Counted from the first letter of the stretch, positions 10,541 through 19,855 are shown. The stretch: 64,000 bases of DNA from Corynebacterium kutscheri (GCF_000980835.1 NZ_CP011312.1:1488001-1552000), one strand, 5' to 3'. Translations and numbers: made by a program. The notes: a model not told the origin generated them from the sequence alone.

Positions 10541-11153
10541 TGAGCACCTACCTTCCCGCTACTTAACTTTTGCGACTATTGCCGCTTCCTTGTTGTTCCG
10601 CGATCCATAGCTAGCGCAAAGCCATGCACCTCGTCACCATCGCCCACAATACCCCACTTTCCCCCACTCTCCCACCCACACTTGATCATTCTTCCGTAAT
10701 TTTTTTAAAAAAATACCTTTAACCAGCAAAAAATTGGTGGTGGATTTTCCCAATTCTCATGACAAAAAATGCCTAAATACCCCCTTTCTCCACTTTTTTC
10801 GCATTAAAAACATTCACCACTTTTAATAACAATTACAACTTTGATCACTAATTACTGGCGTTTTAGAATATTCTCCGAGAGTAAACCCAATAAAAGAGAA
10901 AAGAAAAGGAACCTAAAATTAACAAAGTGGGGAAAAGTGGGGAATTTAAAAAATGCCAAGCCTACCCACATCAACCCAGCAAATAGCTGTTACCTTGCCC
11001 TACCGCGGACTTATTCCTTCAACAAGCTACTGCCAACACAAGGAAAACGTCAGGAAAAGAACATATAAACGTAAAAAATCCCGGTCATCAATGACCGGGA
11101 TCAAAACAGTAATCTAAAGAAAAATCTCAGTTACCTGCGTTACGCTTAACACA
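10541..11153. other. Intergenic region upstream of mraZ
   Basis: This 613-bp AT-rich stretch holds the expected minus-strand dcw promoter and, at its right end, the terminator of the gene at 11154-11531. The + strand repeats short GGGGAAAAGTGGGGAA-like purine tracts around 10929-10945, and CCCCAC/CCCAC pyrimidine tracts lie at 10650-10680. MraZ proteins elsewhere bind direct repeats containing GGGNG, so these G-rich repeats close to the mraZ start (for example TGGGAGAGTGGGGG read on the minus strand at about 10662-10675) could be its operator. The 75-codon + strand ORF at 10841 has low-complexity composition and is probably spurious. Confidence 0.5.
11072..11101 (-). terminator. Rho-independent terminator of the DUF3040 gene
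   Basis: Perfect 11-bp inverted repeat ATCCCGGTCAT (11078-11088) / ATGACCGGGAT (11091-11101) with a 2-nt loop. On the minus strand the stem is followed by six T residues (A-run at 11072-11077). It lies about 50 bp beyond the stop of the minus-strand gene at 11154. Confidence 0.9.
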
Positions 11154-11531
11154 TTATTGCTCAAAACGACGGCGGAAACTTTCTTCCATTTTTCCGCCAA
11201 ACCCTGACGAGCCTTTTTTACTCTTTTTCACAGACCTAGAGATTTCCTTATCGAAGCTAGATTGCGACCGCAGCATCCACACAGCGCCACCGAGCATGAC
11301 CAAGAAGCCAATAATACTCAAGGACACAAACCATAACGACTGCTGACTAAGAGCTACCCCACCCACTAATAGGAGCAAACCGATGACGATCACCGCAATA
11401 CCGCGGAGAGTAAGCGTGCCCGTAGTACCTGCACCGCCACCACTAACCGAGGTTCCAAATTTAGGATCCTCCGCCATAAGCGAGCGCTCAATTTCACGCA
11501 GTGCACGTTGCTCCTGTTCGGAAAGAGCCAC
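11154..11531 (-). CDS. DUF3040 domain small membrane protein
   Basis: A 125-residue protein of the actinobacterial DUF3040 family, function unknown. The N-terminus MALSEQEQRALREIERSL with a nearby DPKF is the usual family signature. Two hydrophobic helices follow (about residues 47-63 and 68-86), then a Lys/Ser/Gly-rich cytoplasmic tail ending FRRRFEQ. This gene is regularly found next to the dcw cluster in corynebacteria and mycobacteria. It has its own terminator and is read in the same direction as mraZ, ahead of it. The topology suggests a small envelope-associated protein, which is inference. Confidence 0.85.
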   Translation of the reverse strand: MALSEQEQRALREIERSLMAEDPKFGTSVSGGGAGTTGTLTLRGIAVIVIGLLLLVGGVALSQQSLWFVSLSIIGFLVMLGGAVWMLRSQSSFDKEISRSVKKSKKGSSGFGGKMEESFRRRFEQ

Positions 11532-11670
11532 GTCATCCTCCTTGAATATGAATGATTAAAATTCTTCTACACCGCATAACGCTTACCAAGATCTTTTAGT
11601 TCCCACGGCGAGACATAATCCATTTTAACCCGCATATTAAAGAATGATGCCAAATACCCCTACTAGTTAC

Positions 11671-12102
11671 CTACGCCGCATGCGCTAGGCCTTCGAGCTG
11701 CTGCTCAACCTCATCAAGGAAACTCTCCACCAAAGAAATAAGTTCCTGAACAACTCCAGTATCAAGGTTATCCGTTAATCCGCTAGCCACTCGAGAGCGA
11801 ATGCGCGAATAAGTCAAAAATTGGCGTGCCCATTGCGCTGATTGTTCATCAACAAGCATAAGTTGTTCCCATACACTATTAGGTTTACGCACTTTTTTTG
11901 CCACAGGCGATGCGGCAACCCGAGCGCCCGCGGTACGCAAACCGGCGCGATATGCCGACTCCAAAGAATCTTCAAACTCGCCTCGTTGATATTGACCAAT
12001 GGCATCTGAAAGAAGAACACTTGCCTTAGCTAAAAACGTTGTTTGTTTGGCAACTCCACCGCGAGCAAACCGCGTTGTTGCCGAGACTACTTGAGCCACC
12101 AT
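11671..12102 (-). CDS. SAV_6107-like HEPN-domain protein
   Basis: A 143-residue, mostly helical soluble protein resembling the actinobacterial SAV_6107-type HEPN family. The core is KASVLLSDAIGQYQRGEFEDSLESAYRAGLRTAGAR (written here only to locate residues about 26-60), whose helix pattern matches HEPN folds. I see no R-x4-6-H motif, the catalytic signature of HEPN ribonucleases, so a nuclease role is unlikely from sequence. An AGGAGA ribosome binding site precedes the ATG at 12102. It is conserved beside the dcw cluster and has no toxin-antitoxin partner nearby. Confidence 0.75.
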   Translation of the reverse strand: MVAQVVSATTRFARGGVAKQTTFLAKASVLLSDAIGQYQRGEFEDSLESAYRAGLRTAGARVAASPVAKKVRKPNSVWEQLMLVDEQSAQWARQFLTYSRIRSRVASGLTDNLDTGVVQELISLVESFLDEVEQQLEGLAHAA

Positions 12103-12291
12103 TGCTGTTCTCCTTTCTTTATGTGCCTACATATTGGTCAACAACCATAGGCGCTTATTTATTCGATCATGATAGGAAACCACCGGGACATGTAGTGCGC
12201 TTCCAGACATAATTTTAGCACTAATGTTCGAATATTGGAATAACTTTTTCGGCTCTTTTTTCGCCATTATCTACCCATAAGAACAACAGAA

Positions 12292-12867
12292 GTGGAATAT
12301 TTAGATACCGTGACATTAAAAATACTTCGACTCACTCCCGCGGAATTTTCCCATTTGGTTCCGCAATTTGTCGATATTTATCTCGCTGCAATGCACTACG
12401 AGCCAACTATTCGACTTTCTCGTATCGGTATATGGCGACGAGCAGTAACTGAAAAAGATTTTATTAGCGTGTGCGCTCATAATGACCAACATATTCTTGG
12501 CATTGCCTATGGCTTCCGGGGCCATCGCGATCATTGGTGGAATCAACAAATTCGCCGTGGTTTACGAGAAAACCACCTTCCTGGTGGCAAACAAAAATCC
12601 CTCTGCGATGATTATTTTGAACTAGTAGAAATTCACGTTATCCCAGCTGCACAGGGAAACGGTATTGGTGAGGCACTGTTAGTAGAGCTCTTCTCGCATA
12701 TCACAAGCCCTTATGTTTTATTATCCACACCAGAAGTACCTGAGGAAGACAACAATGCTTTTCGGCTCTACCGTCGCAACGGTTTTGTAGATGTATTGCG
12801 CAATTTTCACTTCCAAGGAGATCATCGTCCCTTCGCCATTTTAGGCAAAGATCTCACTTCACGCTAA
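12292..12867 (+). CDS. GNAT-family N-acetyltransferase
   Basis: A 191-residue single-domain acetyltransferase. The acetyl-CoA pyrophosphate-binding loop is visible as the segment EIHVIPAAQGNGIGEALL (about residues 112-129, the Q/R-x-x-G-x-G/A pattern), followed by the C-terminal half ending LYRRNGFVDVLRNFHFQGD, typical of the beta6-alpha4 region. The substrate is unknown. The start used is GTG at 12292; an in-frame GTG at 12310 is an alternative. It is transcribed divergently from the HEPN gene, and no operon partner follows closely. Confidence 0.82.
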   Translation: MEYLDTVTLKILRLTPAEFSHLVPQFVDIYLAAMHYEPTIRLSRIGIWRRAVTEKDFISVCAHNDQHILGIAYGFRGHRDHWWNQQIRRGLRENHLPGGKQKSLCDDYFELVEIHVIPAAQGNGIGEALLVELFSHITSPYVLLSTPEVPEEDNNAFRLYRRNGFVDVLRNFHFQGDHRPFAILGKDLTSR

Positions 12868-13033
12868 CGGTGGTTAATTGAAACTCACTAAAAATATGAG
12901 ATAACTCAATCTCAATGCTGTCTGAAAAAATTCCTCCTTCTTATGACATATGTGTGTAGAAATCTTGCAAAAATCTAATTCCAACTAGACTCAAACTCAT
13001 TTATTGAGATCAACAGTAAAGGACTGCCCCGAC

Positions 13034-14152
13034 GTGAGTTTGCAAGGCCTTCCGAATCCAAATTTTCCCACCGATATACCAGACATTATTGACCACATTG
13101 AAGCCAGTTTAAAGGTATTTTTCGATGAAAATCGTCTGCATATCGAACGCATCGGAGACCCAGCAATGAATGCAGTAAGTTTTCTCGAAGACTTTGTGCT
13201 CACTGGTGGAAAACGTATCCGTCCGCTCTTTGCCTGGGCTGGTTTTCTCGCCGGCGGCGGCTTTGAAAAAAATCCTGAATATAGTCACACCGCGCTTTTT
13301 ACTGCCATCAGTTCTTTAGAACTTGTTCAAGCCTGTGCTCTTATCCACGATGATTTTATCGATTCTTCTGATACCCGGCGCGGACAACCAACTGTGCACC
13401 GGCGTGCCGAAACCTTGCATCGTAGCCATAATTGGCAGCGTAACGCTAAACATTTTGGTGCTTCTGTTTCTATCCTTGTTGGTGACCTGGCTTTAGTGTG
13501 GGCAGATGATATGTTTTATGGTTCCGGCCTACCTGCCCAAGCGCTTATCCGCGCTTTTGATTCTTGGCGAGGAATGCGCACTGAGGTTATCGGTGGACAG
13601 CTACTTGATATTGCTAATGAAGCTGAAGCAACAGATTCTCTAGCGCGTGCTTACCAGGTCAATCTTTTCAAAACTGCCGCTTATACTATTGAGCGCCCAG
13701 TTCATCTTGGAGCAGCGCTTGCCGGGGCAGAAGAAAAAGAAATAGCCGCTTTACGTGCTTTTGGTCGAGATATTGGTGTTGCCTTTCAGCTTCGTGATGA
13801 TCTTCTCGGAGTTTTTGGCGATCCGACAGTAACTGGAAAACCCGCTGGTGATGATTTACGGGAAGGAAAACGTACCGTACTCATCGCGCAATCCATTCTT
13901 AACGCCACCAATGCTGGATGCCCTGAACTCGCAGAAAAAATTAAAAACCAGGTAGGAAAAGTTTCTACCCCAGAAGAGATCGCGGAACTCTCTTATCTCA
14001 TCGAATCGACTGGTGTAGTTGGGGATATCGAAAAGCGTATTAATGATCTGGCCGACTCAGGTTTAGCACATCTAAGAAATATTGATCTACCTACCCCAGC
14101 GCAAAATATACTCAGCGCACTTGCGAATAAGGCTCTCGCACGCACATCATGA
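13034..14152 (+). CDS. idsA: Polyprenyl diphosphate synthase (geranylgeranyl-type, IdsA family)
   Basis: Trans-prenyltransferase that condenses isopentenyl diphosphate with allylic diphosphates to give chains for quinones, carotenoids or polyprenyl carriers. It has the first Asp-rich motif DDFID (about residues 106-110), the GGKRIRP substrate-binding segment, and the second motif DDLLG (about 255-259). I chose GTG at 13034 because AAAGGA lies 10 bp upstream; an in-frame TTG at 13004 would add ten residues. It overlaps the mannosyltransferase gene by 4 bp. The neighbour order matches M. tuberculosis idsA2 (Rv2173)-mptA-Rv2175c-pknL. Product chain length cannot be read from sequence. Confidence 0.9.
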   Translation: MSLQGLPNPNFPTDIPDIIDHIEASLKVFFDENRLHIERIGDPAMNAVSFLEDFVLTGGKRIRPLFAWAGFLAGGGFEKNPEYSHTALFTAISSLELVQACALIHDDFIDSSDTRRGQPTVHRRAETLHRSHNWQRNAKHFGASVSILVGDLALVWADDMFYGSGLPAQALIRAFDSWRGMRTEVIGGQLLDIANEAEATDSLARAYQVNLFKTAAYTIERPVHLGAALAGAEEKEIAALRAFGRDIGVAFQLRDDLLGVFGDPTVTGKPAGDDLREGKRTVLIAQSILNATNAGCPELAEKIKNQVGKVSTPEEIAELSYLIESTGVVGDIEKRINDLADSGLAHLRNIDLPTPAQNILSALANKALARTS

Positions 14153-15612
14153 ATGGAATCCGACTAGGTATTCTTGCCGCAATTTTAGTAACGCTTGGTT
14201 CTTTTGGCGGCGGTGCCACCCGCGTACGAGGTGGACTTTTAGCAACTTTTAATTTGGAAGCTTTACGTTACGGTCACGGTGCTACCTTATCTAATCTTGT
14301 CCTGTGGTCGGGAACTATCTTGCTTATTGTGGCCTGGGTGTTGGTTGGCAAAGCAGTATACAATCAGCAACTTTCATTACCTCAGCTCAATAAATCATTA
14401 TGGATGTGGGTGCTACCACTTATCTGCGCTGCACCGATAATGAGTCGCGATATTTATTCTTATCTTGCTCAAGGTGCCATGCTGCGCGATGGCTTCGATC
14501 CTTATACTCAAGGCGTTGCGCTAAACCCAAACTCATACCTCACCGAGGTTTCTCATGACTGGCGTACCACTACCACCCCCTACGGGCCGCTACATCTGTG
14601 GTTAGGTGAACTAATAACCATAATCAGTGGCGATAGGGTCTCTGTTGGTGTTGTTTTGTTTAAGCTGCTCTCGATCGCTGGCTTTGCGCTTATTGCTTGG
14701 TCAATTCCACGTCTTGCCATCTTGGCCAACCAAAGCCCCACCTTAGCGCTTTGGCTCGGGGTAATGAATCCGTTGATGATTATTCATCTCATCGGCGGAA
14801 TGCATAACGAATCACTTATGATTGGTCTTGTTGGAATCGGCTTGTGGCTTATTGTCAGCAGTTCCACACCAGCGAGAGTCTTTTGTGCCATTGCTCTTAT
14901 TTCACTAGGTGTGGCACTAAAAGCAACAGCCGCTTTTATTTTGCCTTTTGTAGTCTGGATTGCACTAACTACAAAAACCAAAAAACTACGTTGGTTTTTT
15001 ATCTATGCTTTTGGCGGCGGAGTTCTCACAATTGCAGTTTTAGCACTGATTACTTTTATTTCTGGTGCGTCTTGGGGCTGGGTTACTCAACTTACTGGAA
15101 ATACGAAGGTAATCAACCCATTAGCGTTTCCTTCGCTGATTGCTGGGATTATTTCTGCAGTAGGCAGTGTATTTGTCGATAATTTCCCCTACAACCAAGT
15201 GCTCGATATAACCCGACGATTCTCCATAGTCATTATGGCAATTGGTTTTATATCCTGTTGGTGGTTGTCCCGGAGAACACAGATTTCTGCGCTTCGTGGC
15301 GCAACTGGCGCATATGGGTTTGCCTTTGTTTTTAATTCGGTAACTTTGCCCTGGTACTACGCCAGTATTATCTGCCTATTAGGACTGATAAAACCACCAT
15401 TATGGCTACTAAAATTATCAGTTGCCGCCAGTATCATTATTGCTAGTGCTTTTACCGGCAGTGGTAACCATCAACTCTATAACCCATTGTGGATGATTCC
15501 TGCTACCTTCTTTGCATTCTTAGCGGTTCATTATATCTTTACCGAACCAGGTCGTCTTAGCTTAAAAAATAATGTATCAACACCTGCTTCATCTGCTATT
15601 GCACACAACTAA
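14149..15612 (+). CDS. mptA: Alpha-(1->6)-mannopyranosyltransferase MptA (GT-C fold)
   Basis: Membrane glycosyltransferase that uses polyprenyl-phosphomannose to elongate the alpha-1,6-mannan core of lipomannan and lipoarabinomannan on the outer face of the plasma membrane. The 487-residue protein has about 12 hydrophobic segments and the GT-C-type acidic motif in the first extracytoplasmic loop (SRDIYSYLAQG, Asp101). MptA and MptB are close homologues; I prefer MptA because the gene overlaps idsA and precedes the Rv2175c-like gene and pknL, exactly as in mycobacteria. The overlap with a polyprenyl synthase fits its polyprenyl-linked sugar donor. Confidence 0.85.
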   Translation: MNGIRLGILAAILVTLGSFGGGATRVRGGLLATFNLEALRYGHGATLSNLVLWSGTILLIVAWVLVGKAVYNQQLSLPQLNKSLWMWVLPLICAAPIMSRDIYSYLAQGAMLRDGFDPYTQGVALNPNSYLTEVSHDWRTTTTPYGPLHLWLGELITIISGDRVSVGVVLFKLLSIAGFALIAWSIPRLAILANQSPTLALWLGVMNPLMIIHLIGGMHNESLMIGLVGIGLWLIVSSSTPARVFCAIALISLGVALKATAAFILPFVVWIALTTKTKKLRWFFIYAFGGGVLTIAVLALITFISGASWGWVTQLTGNTKVINPLAFPSLIAGIISAVGSVFVDNFPYNQVLDITRRFSIVIMAIGFISCWWLSRRTQISALRGATGAYGFAFVFNSVTLPWYYASIICLLGLIKPPLWLLKLSVAASIIIASAFTGSGNHQLYNPLWMIPATFFAFLAVHYIFTEPGRLSLKNNVSTPASSAIAHN

Positions 15613-15670
15613 AAAATCCCCTAAGCCTTTTACGCTCAGCAAAACTTACTCAGCAAGGCTTGGGGATTTT
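15611..15670. terminator. Bidirectional terminator between mptA and the Rv2175c-like gene
   Basis: Inverted repeat AATCCCC-AAGCCTT (15615-15629, one bulged T) / AAGGCTTGGGGATT (15655-15668). TTTT follows on the + strand and a run of six T follows on the minus strand (A-run 15611-15616). It serves the converging ends of mptA and the minus-strand gene ending at 15712. Confidence 0.85.
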
Positions 15671-15711
15671 CTTTCTTAGTGCGTTTATTAATCCGCACAG
15701 CTCTAATGTGT

Positions 15712-16080
15712 TTAGAAAGCCAAAGCCTGTGCTCGGCGCATTACTTCTCGTGCTAAATGACCATGTAATGCATCAATGGGACGCCCTGGTAAAGAATCGT
15801 CCTCCGTAAAAAGGTAGGAAATAATCTCGGAATCGGAATAACCGCCATCAGAAAGCACAGCAATTGTGCCCGGAACAAATTTATTGGTAGTTCCCTTTTT
15901 GCTTAAGAATGCTTCAGGAATCATTTTTATTCCGTCTCGGACGACAGCAATAAGTTTATGATCTCCTAGTAGGTCAAAAACCCGAGTCACGGGTACTCCT
16001 AGGCGCTCAGCATAATCGGGAACAGATAAAAGAACTTCTCCCTCAGGAACCAGGTCTGCGGATACTGCTTGTCTACTCAC
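15712..16080 (-). CDS. Winged-HTH DNA-binding protein, Rv2175c-like (PknL partner)
   Basis: A 122-residue protein matching the Rv2175c family, a DNA-binding protein that in M. tuberculosis is phosphorylated by PknL. An HTH-like segment is visible at about residues 17-45 (VLLSVPDYAERLGVPVTR), and the C-terminal part contains PGRPIDALHGHLAREVMRRAQALAF. It is transcribed divergently from pknL with about 120 bp between starts, so the two probably share a regulatory region. Target sites are unknown. The identification rests on sequence style and conserved synteny. Confidence 0.85.
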   Translation of the reverse strand: MSRQAVSADLVPEGEVLLSVPDYAERLGVPVTRVFDLLGDHKLIAVVRDGIKMIPEAFLSKKGTTNKFVPGTIAVLSDGGYSDSEIISYLFTEDDSLPGRPIDALHGHLAREVMRRAQALAF

Positions 16081-16202
16081 ACGTTTTAATCTAGCAAATG
16101 CAGGTAACTGAAGGTCATTTCCAAACTTATTTATCTAGTCCTATCAGCAAAAACCCAAACTAAGTTAGCGAAACTAGTCCTTTATCGTCCATACTATAAC
16201 CC

Positions 16203-18389
16203 ATGGCAAACTTGAGTGTCGGAGATTTTCTCGATGAGCGATACCGTATCGAAGCGGCAATCGCTAAAGGCGGCATGTCTACCGTCTATCGCTGCGTCGA
16301 TACTCGCTTAGGCCGTCTAGTTGCTGCGAAGGTCATGGACGAGCAATACATCGATGATCCGATATTCCGGCAACGTTTTCGCCGCGAAGCACGCAGCATG
16401 GCCCAACTCACCCACCCCAATTTAGTTGGTGTGTATGATTTCGCCTCGGAAGGTTCCGCTGTCTTTTTAATTATGGAGCTTATCGACGGCGGCACTCTGC
16501 GTGAGCTACTTGCTGAACGCGGCCCTATGCCACCACATGCGGCCACTGCAGTTATGCGTGCCGTATTAACCGGCTTATCAGTTGCCCATGCTCAAGGCAT
16601 GGTTCATCGTGATATCAAACCCGATAACGTACTTATTAACACCAATAACCAAGTAAAGGTCACAGATTTTGGTTTAGTACGCGCAGTAGCAGTAAGCCAT
16701 TCCACGAGCAATCAAATCGTCGGTACGGTGTCTTATCTTTCTCCAGAGCAAGTCACTGGCGAAGAAATCTCTTTTCCTTCCGATGTTTATTCCTGCGGTA
16801 TTTTACTTTTCGAACTGTTAACTGGCGCCACTCCTTTTTCTGGTGACAATCAAATTGCTCATGCCTATGCCCGCATTGATAAAGATGTTCCGGCACCAAG
16901 TAGTTTTATTCAAGGAGTACCCAAGCTTTTCGACGAACTGGTTGCTACCGCGTGTAATCGCGACCCCGAAGAACGCTTTGCAAATGCTAGTGAGTTCCTT
17001 AGTGCACTTGACGATGTTGCTAATGAACTTCACTTGCCTGAATTCTTAGTACCTGCTCCGAAAAATTCTGCGGCGCACCGAGCCTCTGATGCATTAGATG
17101 CCCCAGTTCTTGCCCCGACCGACTTGGTAACTACCTATATTCCGGCAGAATCACCGCACCAAGAAACTTCAATCATCCCAGCCATTTCACCAGAACCTAT
17201 ACCAGTAGCACCAGAGACCTCAGTGCTACCAGCCACTCAGTCTGGCTCACCAGAACTAAGAACCCAAGACACACATCAGCAACTGGCTACCCAAAATTAT
17301 CCGCCAGCAGTAAGCAACCGCGGTAAAACTGGGTTCATTGTCTGGTTGATTGCTGTCATTGCACTTACTACTGCGGTTGCTATAGGTGCATGGTGGTTTG
17401 GTTCTGGTCGCTATGGAGAAATACCGCAAGTTCTCGGCTTAGCTCAAATTCAAGCTGTAACTCAGGTTGAGGAAGCCGGCTTTGTTTCTACTACCAAAAA
17501 CATCTACTCCAATGAGGTTGCTAAAGATGAGGTGGTAGGTACTGAGCCGGCTTTCGGCCAAAGAGCAGTCAAAGGAGATCAGGTAGCAGTCCTAGTTTCT
17601 TTAGGACGTCCAGTAGTTCCCGACTTTACTGGCCTTTCAGAGGCACAGCTAAGCCAAGAATTAGAAAAACGTACCCTAGTTATGCAACTCGGTGAGCAAG
17701 AATACTCTGATAATATTCCGCTCGGTGATATCACTCGTATCGAACCAGATCCAGGAACAACGGTGCTGGTTAATTCAACGGTGACTATACATACGTCGAA
17801 AGGCCCTGCGCCGGTAAAAATTCCTGATATTTCTGGTATACCGCGAGATGAGGCTATTGATCGGTTGGAAAGCGCTGGACTTAAAGTAACCGTCAGCGAG
17901 CGTTTCGATGCTTTTATCCAAGGCGATCATGCAATTACTACTGAACCAGCTGCCGGTAATACTGTTGCTTCTGGTACTAGCGTTACCCTCGTTGTCTCTA
18001 CTGCGGTCACAATTCCAGACGTTACGGGTATGAGCCAAGCTGAAGCTAGTGCTGCATTACAAAAACTAGGTTTGAGGGTCAGCGGCACTGAAAAATCTCA
18101 GGAACACGCTGGTTCTAGCCCTACCGAAGTTGTCGATACTAATCCCCGAGCAGGTGAACTAGTCGATGCTGGAACAGATACCGTAACACTTATTTTGCCA
18201 GGAAAAATTGATGTTCCTAATGTCATCGGCAAAACCTATTCTGAAGCCCGTCAAATACTACGTGATGCTGGTTTTAAAGTAAGTGTTACTGGTACTGCCC
18301 GCAGTAGTGCCAGAGTGTACTGGCAATCACCAACCTCCGGCAGCTTAGAAATAGGCGAAACAGTAACACTACGACTGCTCGGTTCGTAA
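16203..18389 (+). CDS. pknL: Serine/threonine protein kinase PknL with five PASTA repeats
   Basis: Membrane Ser/Thr kinase. The 728-residue protein has an N-terminal kinase domain with glycine loop AKGGMSTVY (21-29), catalytic Lys43, HRD (135-137) and DFG (155-157), then a Pro/Thr/Ser-rich linker of about 90 residues, one transmembrane helix (about 377-400) and an extracellular region of five PASTA repeats starting near IPQVLGL, VPDFTGL, IPDISGI, IPDVTGM and VPNVIGK. PASTA domains bind muropeptides or lipid II in related kinases. The M. tuberculosis PknL lacks PASTA repeats, whereas corynebacterial ones have them. It neighbours its likely substrate gene. Confidence 0.94.
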   Translation: MANLSVGDFLDERYRIEAAIAKGGMSTVYRCVDTRLGRLVAAKVMDEQYIDDPIFRQRFRREARSMAQLTHPNLVGVYDFASEGSAVFLIMELIDGGTLRELLAERGPMPPHAATAVMRAVLTGLSVAHAQGMVHRDIKPDNVLINTNNQVKVTDFGLVRAVAVSHSTSNQIVGTVSYLSPEQVTGEEISFPSDVYSCGILLFELLTGATPFSGDNQIAHAYARIDKDVPAPSSFIQGVPKLFDELVATACNRDPEERFANASEFLSALDDVANELHLPEFLVPAPKNSAAHRASDALDAPVLAPTDLVTTYIPAESPHQETSIIPAISPEPIPVAPETSVLPATQSGSPELRTQDTHQQLATQNYPPAVSNRGKTGFIVWLIAVIALTTAVAIGAWWFGSGRYGEIPQVLGLAQIQAVTQVEEAGFVSTTKNIYSNEVAKDEVVGTEPAFGQRAVKGDQVAVLVSLGRPVVPDFTGLSEAQLSQELEKRTLVMQLGEQEYSDNIPLGDITRIEPDPGTTVLVNSTVTIHTSKGPAPVKIPDISGIPRDEAIDRLESAGLKVTVSERFDAFIQGDHAITTEPAAGNTVASGTSVTLVVSTAVTIPDVTGMSQAEASAALQKLGLRVSGTEKSQEHAGSSPTEVVDTNPRAGELVDAGTDTVTLILPGKIDVPNVIGKTYSEARQILRDAGFKVSVTGTARSSARVYWQSPTSGSLEIGETVTLRLLGS

Positions 18390-18457
18390 CATATTGCAAT
18401 CATGCACCGATAAATCCACGTTAGTGTTTTACTTTTTCGTGTAAAGAAAGAAGCTAT

Positions 18458-19774
18458 ATGACAGTCACTGCCACCGCTACTCCCACCGACCTCAACCGGG
18501 AGCATAAAAAAGTGCTTACTGGCTCAATGGTTGGCACCACTATCGAATGGTTCGACTTCTTTATTTATGCCCAAGCAGCTGGATTAATTTTTGCCCAGCA
18601 GTACTTTGAACCGCTCGGACGCGAAAATGCCTCACTAGCAGAAATTATCTCCTGGGCAACCTTGGGTATTTCTTTTCTTTTCCGACCACTTGGTGCAATT
18701 ATCGCTGGTCATCTAGGCGATCGAATTGGCCGCAAGCCGGTCCTTACCCTCACCCTTGTTGGTATGGGTACTGCAACCATGGCTATGGGCATTTTGCCTA
18801 CCTATGCAACCATTGGCATTACCGCGCCCCTATTTTTAATTATGTTACGCATTATCCAAGGGCTTTCTGCTGGTGGCGAATGGGGCAGCGCCGCTATGTT
18901 ATCAGTTGAACACGCACCACTTGGTCGCCGTGGTTTCTTTGGTTCTTTCCCACAAGTTGGTGCGCCAGCGGGGATGGCATTGGCTACTGTGTTCATGTTG
19001 ATGTTAAGCACTGCACTTACTCCCGAACAGTTTGAATCTTGGGGTTGGCGTATTCCTTTCCTTTCTTCGGTGTTTCTCATTGTGCTTGGCTATCTGGTTC
19101 GCCGGCTCATTGAAGAATCCCCTGCTTTCGTAGAAATGGAGCAATTAAAGAAAAAAGAATCCGCTCCCCTAAGTACTTTATTACGCTCGTATTGGAAAAC
19201 GGTCGTCCACTGTGCGCTCATCTTTGCCGGTAATAATGCCATCGGTTACTTTGTCATCGCTTATTTTGTCGCCTACGGCACTAAACAAGTTGGATATAGC
19301 CGTTCCGAGGCATTAGCAGTAACCCTTACTGGTGCTATCGTTTGGTTGCTAAGCACACCACTTTTTGGTGCACTTTCCGATATTATTGGGCGTAAGAAAC
19401 TATTTATTTTTGGCTATATCGCTACTATTTTGTGGGCTTACCCAAGCTGGCAGATGGTCGATTCCGGTAACGTTTGGCTTTTTGGTTTAGGGGTTACTAC
19501 CGTAGCCTTTTTACAAGGATCTACTTATGCTCAGCAACCAGCGTTATATGCCGAAATGTTCCCAGTACAGGTTCGTCTTTCCGGTGTTTCCATCGGATAC
19601 GCTTTAGGATCGATTCTTGGTGGTGCTTTTGCACCAATGATCGCTGCTATGCTTCTCGACGCTACAGGCACTTCTACAGCTATTGCCACCTATTCCATTA
19701 TTGTGTGCATTATTTCGCTCATCGCAGTACTTAAGGTAGCTAACAACATTCAAGATCGCGATTTACATGTCTAA
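18458..19774 (+). CDS. MFS transporter, metabolite:H+ symporter type
   Basis: A 438-residue major facilitator protein with 12 predicted membrane segments. It has the metabolite:H+ symporter signatures GTTIEWFDFF near residues 25-34, the loop motif GDRIGRKPVLT after TM2, QGLSAGGEWGSA in TM4 and the second-half loop SDIIGRKK. Related transporters carry shikimate, proline/betaine, alpha-ketoglutarate or citrate; the substrate cannot be assigned here. Its position beside DAHP synthase makes a shikimate-type compound tempting, but that is only inference. It is read away from pknL and ends in a shared terminator with aroG. Confidence 0.88.
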   Translation: MTVTATATPTDLNREHKKVLTGSMVGTTIEWFDFFIYAQAAGLIFAQQYFEPLGRENASLAEIISWATLGISFLFRPLGAIIAGHLGDRIGRKPVLTLTLVGMGTATMAMGILPTYATIGITAPLFLIMLRIIQGLSAGGEWGSAAMLSVEHAPLGRRGFFGSFPQVGAPAGMALATVFMLMLSTALTPEQFESWGWRIPFLSSVFLIVLGYLVRRLIEESPAFVEMEQLKKKESAPLSTLLRSYWKTVVHCALIFAGNNAIGYFVIAYFVAYGTKQVGYSRSEALAVTLTGAIVWLLSTPLFGALSDIIGRKKLFIFGYIATILWAYPSWQMVDSGNVWLFGLGVTTVAFLQGSTYAQQPALYAEMFPVQVRLSGVSIGYALGSILGGAFAPMIAAMLLDATGTSTAIATYSIIVCIISLIAVLKVANNIQDRDLHV

Positions 19775-19792
19775 ATCCTAAAATATTAACGC

Positions 19793-19838
19793 AAAAACCG
19801 GGTTTTCCTTTGTGGTGGATAAGGAAAGCCCGGTTTTT
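19793..19838. terminator. Bidirectional terminator between the MFS gene and aroG
   Basis: Inverted repeat AAAAACCGGGTTTTCCTT (19793-19810) / AAGGAAAGCCCGGTTTTT (19821-19838), with one mismatch in the middle and a 10-nt loop. The T-tract lies inside the stem on both strands, so it can stop transcription of both converging genes. Confidence 0.9.
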
Positions 19839-19855
19839 ATTATCTTTAAAAAATT

